Assembly: GCA_903884815.1 (NCBI GenBank)
Contig: CAISGE010000074.1
Coordinates: 1 to 38,241, forward strand
DNA from: Candidatus Omnitrophota bacterium
Lineage (GTDB): Bacteria; Omnitrophota; Omnitrophia; Omnitrophales; Aquincolibacteriaceae
Reading direction: 5' to 3'
Length of the DNA: 38,241 nucleotides
Below, in pieces: positions 1 to 7,115 of the stretch (its first letter is position 1; each line of letters opens with the position of its first letter). The notes below the pieces were generated by a model. That model had not been told where the DNA came from and made no database searches. It was given only the letters and a program-made list of their open reading frames with translations. Both the position numbers and the translations under genes were made by a program.

Positions 1-1399
1 TCTTTAAAACAGAGTTCATCCAGGCTTCCATATCGCTACCATAAGTCGTTATTTCTTGCGCCGTAAGGTTGCCCCTTAGACTAAACCAAGCCTGGCTGCT
101 TAGAGTAAAAGCCCTATATTCTTGATCGATTGAGTTAGGACTTCGGGTCAGCCGTGTATCGGTCACCCCATATTCGTATTTACCTGTCTGCGGATAGGCC
201 TCTGCGTCCTGGTCCCACAAAGCATGCAAGGTTTCATGCGCCAGCAGGGATGCGACTACTTCGGAAGGATAAGTTAAATAGGCCAAGTCCAAAACCTCCA
301 CTTTCGTTACGGGATTGAAATAAGCCAGTGAATTATTATGGGACGGAGAGGTGCCGAAAAGGACTGGCATCCCGCCGCTATCCAGAAAAGATTTTTCCTC
401 CACGCCGCTGTTAAAGCCCACCTGGTACCCTGTTATCGGATTATCTTCATTGACATAGGCGGGCGTCCCAGCAAGCAAGGTTTCCGAAGCGCTGATCTGC
501 GCGGAAAAAGTCGTATTAGCCGCAGCCTTCCCGCAAACCACGGCGGAATAATCCGCAGAGGTAAATTCCAACCCGCTTGTAAATTTAGCGTAAGTCTTCG
601 CACGGTAACAATTTTCGGTATCATTGGAAACCTGGTCTTCCCAACCCGCTTCCCAAATACCACCGTCCGCAAAATAGGGATCCACATAGCCCCAATCCTG
701 AAGAACCCCGTCTATCTTCTGGGCCGTTTCAATAATATAACCGGTGGCAAGACCGTTCGACGGGGGATCAAAGGCGAGCACAAGCCATCCATCATTCGGG
801 GTCAATTCCAAATTGAGCGGAGGAAGAATATCCGCGGCCGTCACAGGGTTCGAGACCTGCTGCAATTCTCCGGGGACTTTAGTAAGAACAGTACCGGTAC
901 CTCCGCCGCCCCACCCGCCGCCAGAGTTGCCTCCCGAACCCGAAGAACCCCCGGAACCACCGCTGCCGCCGCCCGAAGAACCTCCGGAACCGCTGCCGGA
1001 ATTCCCGCCGCCGGAAGCGCCGGTACCAACAAAACCATCCTTATCAAGCGCGTACCCCTGGAGCCAGCTATCCAAAATACCGATCGGAGTGGCGACAGCC
1101 AAAAAATTTTCATCCGTGACATCGATGATCTTATAGGTGTAGTACCGCTCGCCCACCAAAATCCCGAGAGCCGCCTTAATTTCCGCGGCATCTTCGGCCG
1201 CCACGAATTTCCCTGTAAGATTGTACGAAAGAAGCTCCTGGGAACGGATGGCCCCGAGATTATTGATAGCCTCGGCTTCTTTGGCCTTTTCGATCTGCCC
1301 GAAAAACTTGGGAAAGACGATGGCCCCGAGCACCGCGAGGATCACAACGACCATGAGGATTTCAACCAGTGTAAACCCTTTTTGCTTATTTCGGGACAT
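1..1399 (-). CDS. Prepilin-like protein with C-terminal HExxH region (partial, runs off left edge)
   Basis: The frame opens with ATG at 1399 and stays open for 466 codons to the window edge. Residues 1-30 are a class III prepilin leader: a short basic start, then GFTLVE and a hydrophobic helix, as in GspG/PilA-type pseudopilins processed by PilD. Residues to about 110 fit a pseudopilin head. A Gly/Ser-rich linker follows (about 122-160), then a possible beta-sandwich segment with a DGWLVLAFDPPSNG stretch, and then a region with HETLH at residues 388-392 and an IDQEYRAF stretch near 424-431 that could supply a third zinc ligand (E427). The start overlaps the end of the TPR gene by 14 nt, so translation is probably coupled. 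The pilin part is certain. Peptidase activity is inferred from the motif alone, and the C terminus is missing. Confidence 0.85.
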   Translation of the reverse strand, partial: MSRNKQKGFTLVEILMVVVILAVLGAIVFPKFFGQIEKAKEAEAINNLGAIRSQELLSYNLTGKFVAAEDAAEIKAALGILVGERYYTYKIIDVTDENFLAVATPIGILDSWLQGYALDKDGFVGTGASGGGNSGSGSGGSSGGGSGGSGGSSGSGGNSGGGWGGGGTGTVLTKVPGELQQVSNPVTAADILPPLNLELTPNDGWLVLAFDPPSNGLATGYIIETAQKIDGVLQDWGYVDPYFADGGIWEAGWEDQVSNDTENCYRAKTYAKFTSGLEFTSADYSAVVCGKAAANTTFSAQISASETLLAGTPAYVNEDNPITGYQVGFNSGVEEKSFLDSGGMPVLFGTSPSHNNSLAYFNPVTKVEVLDLAYLTYPSEVVASLLAHETLHALWDQDAEAYPQTGKYEYGVTDTRLTRSPNSIDQEYRAFTLSSQAWFSLRGNLTAQEITTYGSDMEAWMNSVLK

Positions 1400-2789
1400 C
1401 GCTCTCACTCCGGCTCCCCTGCATGACTTCTTCTAATACCTTTTTGTTCTGCGCCGCGGCTTGAAGCTTCGGTTCCAGCTCAAGCGCCCGGTTCCATTCT
1501 TTAAGGGCGTTATCGGCATCATTCAGCAAAGCATAAGCCAGACCGGCGTTGGCATGGGCTTGGGCGTCCTCGTCATGGGTTTTTAAAATTTGCTGGTAGA
1601 TCTTGAGCGCACTCTGAGGATCGTTCATCTTGAGGTAAAGAAGTCCCAACCCCCCCCAATAGACCGGATCACGGGGATCTTTGCCAGCCAACTTTTCATA
1701 GTAAGCGACCGCCTGGGTCACGTCTTTTTTCTCGGCGAAGACCTGTGCCAACATGTAAAACGCTACGGGATTGTTGGGCTCCTTTTCCAGGATCCGACGA
1801 AAGATCTTTTCGGCCGCATCCCAATCTTTTTTCTCCATGTACATTTGCCCGAGGGCTAAATAAATCGCCGCCTTTTGAGAATCAACTTTCAAACCCTGCT
1901 TGTAATAGTCCTCGGCTTGCATGTAATCCTTCCGTAATTGGCAAAGGGTCGCCATGTTAAAATAGGCCCTTGGAACCGGCTTGGGATGTTTTAAAAGTGT
2001 TTTGAGGATGGCTTCCGCTTTATCCAAATTTCCAACCTGAATGTAGGCTGCGGCCGCATTGCAGGAAGACACAACATCATTCTTTGCGCCCAAAGATTCA
2101 TACTGCCTTGCCGCGGCCATATAATTCCCGGCCCCATATTCACAATAGGCAAGGCTTCGCTTAATCTTTCTATCTGCCGGCTTCTGGACCAGGCATTTTT
2201 CGTACATTTCAACGGCCTTCCGGTAGATCTTTTTGCTCTCGTAGAAATGGGCGGCATTCAGGAGCGTGTTATAGTCCTCGGGATTTGCCTGAAGGGCCTT
2301 CCAGAAATTCTCTTCGGCCTTGGGATCCATGCCGGCGGATGCGTAGGCGCTCCCTAGATTGGCATAAATGATCGCGCCCATGGCGGGCGGCCCCAGGGAC
2401 CGTTCAAAAGACGCGGCAGATTCCCTGAATTTTCCTGCTTTGTAAAGCTCCACTCCTTTTGAAAAATACACCTCTTTGCCGCGAACCTCCATCATCTGCG
2501 CCTTGGGTCCGCGCCAAATAGTCTGAATATCGCTCTTGGGAATCTTAACCTTGCCGCCCGGAGCCTCGACCACCACAAATTCCTCGTTCTCCTTGAGGAT
2601 CTTCGTCTCAATGGCATTGCCATTCTTGAGCTGGATGATCTCGGCGTGGGCTAAGGGAAGGAAAAGGGACGAACTGAGCGCGATGAAAGCGCAAAAGGGA
2701 AAAAGAAAAAATAAAACGGAGGGAGTAGGATTCGAACCTACGATCCCCTTGCGAGGATAACGGTTTTCGAGACCGCCGCATTCGACCAC
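1386..2789 (-). CDS. Secreted TPR-repeat protein (5' end uncertain)
   Basis: A long run of tetratricopeptide repeats fills most of the protein (signature pairs such as YANLGSAYASAG, AAIYLALGQMYMEKKDW, AHANAGLAYALLNDADNALKEW). It follows a hydrophobic segment ending LPLAHA that looks like a signal peptide, and a short domain with IIQLKNGNAIETKI. It probably acts as a periplasmic scaffold, perhaps with the overlapping pilin gene. The start is a problem: the only in-frame ATG/GTG/TTG before the signal peptide is the GTG at 2789, which lies inside the tRNA-Ser gene. The codons encoded by the tRNA (to 2717) cannot be trusted as protein. The true start may be a rare codon just after 2717, or there may be a sequence error in the A/T-rich run at 2700-2716. 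Confidence 0.85.
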   Translation of the reverse strand: MVECGGLENRYPRKGIVGSNPTPSVLFFLFPFCAFIALSSSLFLPLAHAEIIQLKNGNAIETKILKENEEFVVVEAPGGKVKIPKSDIQTIWRGPKAQMMEVRGKEVYFSKGVELYKAGKFRESAASFERSLGPPAMGAIIYANLGSAYASAGMDPKAEENFWKALQANPEDYNTLLNAAHFYESKKIYRKAVEMYEKCLVQKPADRKIKRSLAYCEYGAGNYMAAARQYESLGAKNDVVSSCNAAAAYIQVGNLDKAEAILKTLLKHPKPVPRAYFNMATLCQLRKDYMQAEDYYKQGLKVDSQKAAIYLALGQMYMEKKDWDAAEKIFRRILEKEPNNPVAFYMLAQVFAEKKDVTQAVAYYEKLAGKDPRDPVYWGGLGLLYLKMNDPQSALKIYQQILKTHDEDAQAHANAGLAYALLNDADNALKEWNRALELEPKLQAAAQNKKVLEEVMQGSRSESDVPK

Positions 2790-2813
2790 TCTGCCACCTC
2801 TCCGTGAAACTAT
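2713..2813. repeat. Left attachment repeat of the integrated element
   Basis: Positions 2713-2796 match 17411-17494 exactly (84 bp). Similarity continues to 2813/17511 with mismatches only at 2797, 2799 and 2804, so the repeat is about 101 bp. It contains nearly the whole tRNA-Ser gene. Elements carried by tyrosine recombinases commonly use tRNA genes as attB, and the integrase stop codon lies only a few bases away. The crossover point inside the repeat cannot be set from this sequence. Confidence 0.85.
2717..2803 (-). tRNA. tRNA-Ser(CGA), left copy, imperfect acceptor stem
   Basis: This is an 87-nt class II tRNA with the long variable arm of tRNA-Ser. The anticodon loop reads CTCGAAA, giving anticodon CGA. 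The T-arm has GGTTCGAATCC and the 3' end is TCCCTCC plus discriminator G, with no encoded CCA. The 5' acceptor strand is GGAGAGG, so pair 5-68 is A-C and pair 7-66 is G-U. The right copy pairs perfectly. The 84 bp from 2713 to 2796 are identical to the right copy. It marks the left junction of the integrated element. Confidence 0.9.
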
Positions 2814-2815
2814 AA

Positions 2816-3919
2816 CTAACGAGATTCCAACGAGTTACGGCTTTCGGCCTTGCTGGGCACTTCTACGATATTAGGCCTATGTGTCCAAAAAGTGTCCATT
2901 TCTTCATCAAGAACGCACACCGCCCGGGCTTTATGCTCCGGCGAAAGATGAGCATACCGAAGGGTCATTTCAAGGGTCTTGTGTCCCAAGATCTCCCGAA
3001 CCGTATTTAAATCTATCCCCTTCATTACAAAGTAGGAAGCCGCAGTATGCCGCAGATCATGAAACTTAAAATCCTTAATACAGGCTTTCTTCCTCGCTCT
3101 CAGAAATGGACTGCGGAAATTATACGGGTTTCCGTCCTTTTTGCAAAACACATATCCTTCGCTATTATCATGCGGCAATACAGATAAGGTTTCCTGAACT
3201 GTCCTGTTCATCGGAACTCGGCGGGTCTTCCCATTCTTTGTGACTCTCAGCGTGATAATGCCTCTCAAAAGATCAACGTCCTGCCACTTGAGATATTGCA
3301 TCTCGTTAAGCCGCATCCCCGTATTGACCGCCAACATCAATGCAGGCTTAAACCCTTCATCGGAACAATCCCAAAGGCTTTTCAGCTCATCCTTTGTAAG
3401 GAACCGGAGCCGCTCATTGTTTTCCTTTTCCATCTTGATCTTTTTGACGGGATTCTCCTTCGCATAATCCCACTCTATGGCGAGACGAAACATGCATTTC
3501 AGGCAGGCTAATTCCCTGTTGATATAGGCAGGTGATGGCAGGCGGCCTTTATAAGTTTTCTGACCTCGCCTCTCGGATTGATACCTCTGAACCATTTGCG
3601 GAGTTATTTCATGAAGGCATTTGTCCCCAAAGAAGGGGGTGAGACGCTTGAGGTAATGAATGTCCGTTGTTGCCCAAGATTTTTTATTCTTTCCATAGTC
3701 CCGGGCATAGATATCCGCAAACTCTCTGAAGCAGATCCTCTGCTCTTTCTTGATATCAAGATACTTGCCTTCGGCGATCTCGATCTTCCGTTTTCGAAGA
3801 ATCGTCTCGGCCAGCTTCTTGCTCGGACCGATCTTCTCTCGCTTCCGGCGGCCACCAGGAAGACGGTAATCAATGAACCAATTACCACCTTTTTCGGTTA
3901 CCCCTTTGGATTTCCTCAT
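2816..3919 (-). CDS. int: Tyrosine recombinase (site-specific integrase)
   Basis: This 367-residue phage-type integrase has an N-terminal arm-binding region, a SAM-like core-binding domain (about 60-155) and a C-terminal catalytic domain. The catalytic residues are visible: R203 in TGMRLNEM, a lysine in TKNGKTRRVP, H287 and R290 in HDLRH, H313 in GHK and the nucleophile Y322 in RYAHL. Its stop lies 13 bp from the tRNA-Ser 5' end, the usual placement for an integrase that targets a tRNA gene. The start overlaps the excisionase-like gene by 38 nt. Codons 341-346 (MDTFWT) contain a 21-bp sequence that recurs near the right end of the element. Confidence 0.96.
   Translation of the reverse strand: MRKSKGVTEKGGNWFIDYRLPGGRRKREKIGPSKKLAETILRKRKIEIAEGKYLDIKKEQRICFREFADIYARDYGKNKKSWATTDIHYLKRLTPFFGDKCLHEITPQMVQRYQSERRGQKTYKGRLPSPAYINRELACLKCMFRLAIEWDYAKENPVKKIKMEKENNERLRFLTKDELKSLWDCSDEGFKPALMLAVNTGMRLNEMQYLKWQDVDLLRGIITLRVTKNGKTRRVPMNRTVQETLSVLPHDNSEGYVFCKKDGNPYNFRSPFLRARKKACIKDFKFHDLRHTAASYFVMKGIDLNTVREILGHKTLEMTLRYAHLSPEHKARAVCVLDEEMDTFWTHRPNIVEVPSKAESRNSLESR
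2881..2901. repeat. Candidate integrase arm site, left copy
   Basis: This 21-bp sequence contains two direct AGTGTCC-like words separated by an A-tract and recurs exactly at 17313-17333. Here it sits inside the integrase codons for MDTFWT, 78 bp from the tRNA. Paired short direct repeats near both ends are expected of integrase arm-binding sites; binding has not been shown. Confidence 0.5.
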
Positions 3920-4241
3920 CTATCTCATCCCATTTTGGATTGCGTTCGACCTGACACTGATCCACACACATCCTTATCGCAGTGAGATCAAACCGCAGCA
4001 GCTTCCCGCCCAGCTTATAGTGCGGGATCCTGCGGCTTGATACCCAAGAGTAGACTGTAGAGGCCTTGACGCTTAAAAAAGCCGCTACCTCATTTACGCC
4101 GACCAGCTGTCTCTCCCTCTCCGTTATCGCCCTCAAACTACTTATGGGCGTCCCGGTGGTGGCGGTTCCGCCGCTGCAGCGGAAATGTTGCCGATTGGCG
4201 GACACCGCCACTTGCATTAAGGCCTTTCGTTCTTCTCTCAC
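3882..4241 (-). CDS. Excisionase-like helix-turn-helix protein
   Basis: The central part (LVGVNEVAAFLSVKASTVYSWVSSRRIPHYKLGGKLLRFD) is an HTH_17 / MerR-like excisionase-type domain, with the typical helix-turn-helix followed by a wing and the K-G-x-x-x-R-F element. Such proteins act as recombination directionality factors or as small regulators in phages and integrative elements. The chosen GTG start at 4241 overlaps the upstream stop by 4 nt (GTGA); a later start is possible because the first 45 residues are unlike the family. The 3' end overlaps the integrase start by 38 nt, so the two are probably translated together. Confidence 0.85.
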   Translation of the reverse strand: MREERKALMQVAVSANRQHFRCSGGTATTGTPISSLRAITERERQLVGVNEVAAFLSVKASTVYSWVSSRRIPHYKLGGKLLRFDLTAIRMCVDQCQVERNPKWDEIDEEIQRGNRKRW

Positions 4242-4456
4242 CCTTCAGCCCCTAAAGTCTTCTGCTCTTTCTCTAGAGAACCGGTAACAAAAGACAGCGA
4301 TTCGTCCGCCTCTATGAGGCTTTTCTCCAATCTTCGGAGATCGGGATGCAAATTGAGAGCCTCCTCCAGATCTTCTAGGACTGACATGCTACGTCCTAGC
4401 CCCTCCTTCAGATCCTCGATGAGGCATCGTACGTTTTTTTTGTTAGGTGTTGTCAT
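4238..4456 (-). CDS. Small helical protein of the integration operon
   Basis: I do not recognise this 72-residue acidic protein. It is predicted to be helical with heptad-like leucines (LIEDLKEGLGRSMSVLEDLEEAL) and could form a coiled coil. An AAAGGAC ribosome site precedes the ATG. It is the first gene of a coupled set with the HTH protein and the integrase (4-nt and 38-nt overlaps), and the promoter should lie in the repeat-bearing gap just upstream. Confidence 0.65.
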   Translation of the reverse strand: MTTPNKKNVRCLIEDLKEGLGRSMSVLEDLEEALNLHPDLRRLEKSLIEADESLSFVTGSLEKEQKTLGAEG

Positions 4457-4616
4457 GTGAAATGTCCTTTCGGTTGGTGTGTTTTAGGTTTCAGAAGTAA
4501 AGTTGTATAGCGTGTTTGTCTTCTGGCCTCCTTTCTGGCGAGCGAGCCTCCGGAAGAATGGGTTCCGTCCGTCCACTCCACATCACCCCGGCAGGATATG
4601 GTAGATTTCTATAGAT

Positions 4617-4755
4617 GGTGCATTGGGTGAATTGAGAAAATTCGGTGGTTGGGGCAATACAATGCATTTGGTGAACTGCGGGTTTGAGTCCGATAATCAA
4701 ACTCAGTGCGCTAATTGCACTTGTTGGCGATAGTCCAATGCATCTAGTGAACTGC
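4617..4755. repeat. Three iteron-like repeats in the gap upstream of the int operon
   Basis: Three copies of a word close to TGCATYTRGTGAACTGC lie in the same orientation at 4619-4634 (diverged), 4663-4679 and 4739-4755. The last two share 18 of 20 bases including the leading CAA. An AGTGC/GCACT inverted repeat lies at 4705-4721. They fill the 306-bp gap between the winged-helix gene and the int operon. They could be iterons of a replication origin or operator sites for the int promoter. Confidence 0.6.
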
Positions 4756-4762
4756 ATTTTAA

Positions 4763-5143
4763 TCACCACCTTTGATGGTCAAACTTAAAGGTGAGCTTAT
4801 AAACGTTGGCTTTTACTCTGAGGCCACGGCGTTTCCCGTGCTTGGCGTAGCGGGTAACTTCAATCCATTCCTTTTGCTCAAGACTTTGCACAGCCTTATC
4901 GACAGTGCCACCGTGCTTAATCCGGGATCGTTGCTTTAATGCCTCAAACGGAGCCTTAAACGGCTCTCCATTGCCTCTGTAGAAAGTTTTGAGCGTGTTG
5001 TAGGTATGCGCTTCGATCTTGTTAAGTGCCTTCCAAGGCTCGGAATTAACGGTTCCCACCTCGACAGCCCCAAATGGCTTTTCCTTTTTTTTCCCGGACT
5101 TCTCGAGTTTTTTCTTTGCAGCAACTTCTTTCATTACACCCAT
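4763..5143 (-). CDS. Winged-helix protein, possible replication initiator/replisome organiser
   Basis: The 126-residue protein has a Lys-rich N terminus and then a winged-helix region (AHTYNTLKTFYRGNG...PFEALKQRSRI...VDKAVQSLEQKEWIEVTRY...RGLRVKANVYKLTFKFD). This pattern, with the ANVYKLT strand, is typical of HTH_36-type replication proteins in phages and small elements. The ribosome site is AGGTGAG six bases before the ATG. It lies 43 nt after the DUF5659-like gene and directly before the iteron-like repeats. A role in replication of the excised element is inferred; a plain regulator is possible. Confidence 0.75.
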   Translation of the reverse strand: MGVMKEVAAKKKLEKSGKKKEKPFGAVEVGTVNSEPWKALNKIEAHTYNTLKTFYRGNGEPFKAPFEALKQRSRIKHGGTVDKAVQSLEQKEWIEVTRYAKHGKRRGLRVKANVYKLTFKFDHQRW

Positions 5144-5186
5144 GATTTTCTCACCTCATATTTCTTTCCGCATATGGCAGAGCTGT

Positions 5187-5417
5187 TTACCTCTCAAAAA
5201 CGTAATCCTTTAGGGTTCTATAGGCATCGGTCAGGGCTTTGGCCTCAACCTTGCCGCCGTTGTAGAATTTAAGGGCTTCTTGCTGAACGTGATCACCCTC
5301 AAAAAGGACGAGAACTTTCTGGCCATTTTGTTTTTTACCGGCCAGCTTGAATCCCCGGCAGAGGAGATACGCACCTTCATAGAGATTTTGACTGGAATAG
5401 AGGTTGGGACTAACCAT
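5187..5417 (-). CDS. DUF5659-like small protein
   Basis: This 76-residue protein has the pattern of DUF5659: an N-terminal YSSQNLYEGAYLL strand-helix, a central VLFEGD strand and a C-terminal helix ending AYRTLKDYVFE. Members are common in phages and plasmids of many phyla and have no known function. The start overlaps the end of the Cys-rich gene by 8 nt, so the pair is co-translated. Confidence 0.7.
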   Translation of the reverse strand: MVSPNLYSSQNLYEGAYLLCRGFKLAGKKQNGQKVLVLFEGDHVQQEALKFYNGGKVEAKALTDAYRTLKDYVFER

Positions 5418-5640
5418 TTAAAGGCCTTTCTTTTGCGTTTTTGCTGAACTCACGGAGCGATTTTGGAGCGATCTTCCCGGGTCTGGGGCCTACCCCTTCT
5501 CGGGCTGGGTTGTGCCCATCACGATAGAGGAAAAGAGTGCAATCGGTCACGGGACACAACTTGACCTCTTTGGGCTGGAAGCAGGAGCAATCGAGGCACT
5601 TGGCCCGGATGGCTTTGAGGGGTCTTAATTTTTTACTCAT
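5410..5640 (-). CDS. Small Cys-rich phage/plasmid-type protein
   Basis: The 76-residue protein begins with KAIRAKCLDCSCFQPKEVKLCPVTDC and continues LFLYRDGHNP. The CxxC...C...C spacing suggests one bound metal. Similar proteins are frequent in prophages and are of unknown function. A strong ribosome site (AAGGAG) lies just upstream, but it is caught in an 11-bp inverted repeat that also reaches the first two bases of the ATG (see 5639-5702). Confidence 0.75.
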   Translation of the reverse strand: MSKKLRPLKAIRAKCLDCSCFQPKEVKLCPVTDCTLFLYRDGHNPAREGVGPRPGKIAPKSLREFSKNAKERPLNG

Positions 5641-5702
5641 ATCGTATCTCCTTAAAATAAAAAATCCCGCAAGGGTGAACTTACGGGACTAAGATACGAT
5701 AT
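5639..5702 (-). promoter_or_regulatory. Hairpin that can mask the start codon of the Cys-rich gene, enclosing a terminator
   Basis: ATATCGTATCT at 5639-5649 and AGATACGATAT at 5692-5702 form a perfect 11-bp inverted repeat. In the leftward transcript the distal arm covers part of the ribosome site and the first two bases of the ATG. Inside it is a second hairpin (5665-5688) followed by a T-run, which reads as an intrinsic terminator. The arrangement could be an attenuator or translational switch, or the arms could be operator half sites. Confidence 0.6.
5652..5688 (-). terminator. Intrinsic terminator
   Basis: On the minus strand TCCCGTAAG and CTTGCGGGA pair over 9 bp (one G-U) around a 6-nt loop, followed by TTTTTTATTTT. 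It lies after the gene ending at 5734 and just ahead of the Cys-rich gene. Confidence 0.8.
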
Positions 5703-5733
5703 CTGCTAATTCTGAAAAATGATTGATAATGTA

Positions 5734-6396
5734 TTACTTTATTTGCCTGTAACCTCCGTTAATTAGCTTCACGCACCGCTTGTAATCTCTCATAACCTTC
5801 TGCTTCGCATAGTCCGTTGTGCCGGCATCGTTGGGATAAAAAAACTGGGCCAGTTTTGCCCATGACCAGCCACGCTCCTTTGCGTCATAAACACGAAGGT
5901 ATTGCTTATACGCTTCACAGCGATTTCTATTTTCTGTTCTTCGTATTTTTTTCCAAAAGGATATTAACTTCTTAAACTCGGAGAGAATCAGACGTTCTCT
6001 ATGCGTAACATCCACAAGTAAAGTTAAGGTCAATGCTTTCCGCAATGTCCTTTTGTCTTTTCCCTTTAAGTGGTTAGACGTCAACTCCCGCCCCATCGCA
6101 ACATCTTCGCCGGTAATCGGGGTATTGCGAATGTCTCGGATCACAATGGGGGCTATTGGGCTCATTTCATCAAAAAGAACATCGTCATTTTGGCAGGCCT
6201 TGAAGGATTTTGGGAATCTATCATCGGGACTTAAAGGTGGCCACACACCATACTTTTTAATCCAATATGATCTCGGGAAAGAGCCGTCCCTATAATAGTC
6301 CTCGATGTATTTTTTGTTTCTTCGCAAGAACTCCCATCGAGACTTCGCTATATCGAAGATATAGTCCTTCGGATCAGCGTTGTTTTGTTTCCTCAT
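5734..6396 (-). CDS. Putative regulator with DUF6499-like N terminus
   Basis: The 220-residue protein starts with a motif (FDIAKSRWEFLRRNKKYIEDYY) like the DUF6499 'transcriptional regulator' domain found in integrative elements. A later basic helical region ends in AKERGWSWAKLAQFFYP...AKQKVMRDYKRCVKLI, which looks like an HTH. It probably binds DNA, but its target is unknown. It is followed by the terminator at 5652-5688, which would separate its transcript from the integration genes. Confidence 0.65.
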   Translation of the reverse strand: MRKQNNADPKDYIFDIAKSRWEFLRRNKKYIEDYYRDGSFPRSYWIKKYGVWPPLSPDDRFPKSFKACQNDDVLFDEMSPIAPIVIRDIRNTPITGEDVAMGRELTSNHLKGKDKRTLRKALTLTLLVDVTHRERLILSEFKKLISFWKKIRRTENRNRCEAYKQYLRVYDAKERGWSWAKLAQFFYPNDAGTTDYAKQKVMRDYKRCVKLINGGYRQIK

Positions 6397-6461
6397 AGTT
6401 TCCCCGCATTATTATTCTTTGACGATGAGGAATTACCAGCCCGGCCATAATTGCCACAGCA

Positions 6462-7049
6462 TTAGCATTTGGAAGAACCATAGTAAACTCTCACCCTTTT
6501 TGATTTTTCAAAATATCCAATCCAAAATGTTGAGAAAACCAACGGGGAGAATATGGATCGAATATTATGTGTTGCTTCATTTTCCGGGAAAATAAAGTAG
6601 TAAAAAAGATAATACGCCACCATGATCGCAGCGAGGATTATTAGCATTTTAATAATTTTCGCTGGCGTGTCTGACAGCTTACGGTCCAAATTACTAAGAA
6701 TGTTGATATTGATGCAGATTAAGCTGGCCTGCACAGCAATATCTACCAAAAGCAATATTATCCCCAAGACAGATGTACTCAATGATCCCCACTGTCCTAT
6801 GGACTTGCCGATGACACCGAGATACGAAAGCATATTAAAAACAATAATGACTTTAAAAACCGTTAGCCAACCACCACAACTATTCAGTTTATTTTGCATC
6901 TCAGGACTAATGTCTGATTTTTTCTCCTGAACAATAGATATCTCCCTAATCTCCTCGGGAGTGGCCTGTCTCAGCGAACCACCGCATGCAGAACAAGTAT
7001 CAGCCAAATCGTGGTATGTCTCTTTGCATGCTTCGCATAATTTCGCCAT
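6462..7049 (-). CDS. Zinc-ribbon DUF2569 membrane protein
   Basis: The 195-residue protein begins with a zinc ribbon (C5xxC8...C19xxC22) and continues with a four-helix membrane domain. GGWLTVFKVIIVF and the closing STFWIGYFEKSKRVR are typical of DUF2569. Function is unknown. It is the last gene of the five-gene leftward cluster and lies 66 nt after the VWA gene. It shares its N-terminal zinc-ribbon layout with three neighbours, which suggests they work in one membrane assembly. Confidence 0.8.
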   Translation of the reverse strand: MAKLCEACKETYHDLADTCSACGGSLRQATPEEIREISIVQEKKSDISPEMQNKLNSCGGWLTVFKVIIVFNMLSYLGVIGKSIGQWGSLSTSVLGIILLLVDIAVQASLICININILSNLDRKLSDTPAKIIKMLIILAAIMVAYYLFYYFIFPENEATHNIRSIFSPLVFSTFWIGYFEKSKRVRVYYGSSKC

Positions 7050-7115
7050 CGTTCTACTTCTCCTAGGCTCTGAATGCCGTTTGTTATGATTTTCGCAATT
7101 TCTCTATATCTTCGC

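Noticed and set aside
338..1426. Plus-strand 362-codon open frame at the left edge
   Set aside because: It is antisense to the pilin gene, rich in Pro/Arg from reading the Gly/Ser linker backwards, with no family pattern.
4491..4769. Minus-strand 92-codon frame
   Set aside because: It is made of the iteron-like repeats (FTRCIG, HQMHC, FTQCT read through the copies) and lacks a protein pattern.
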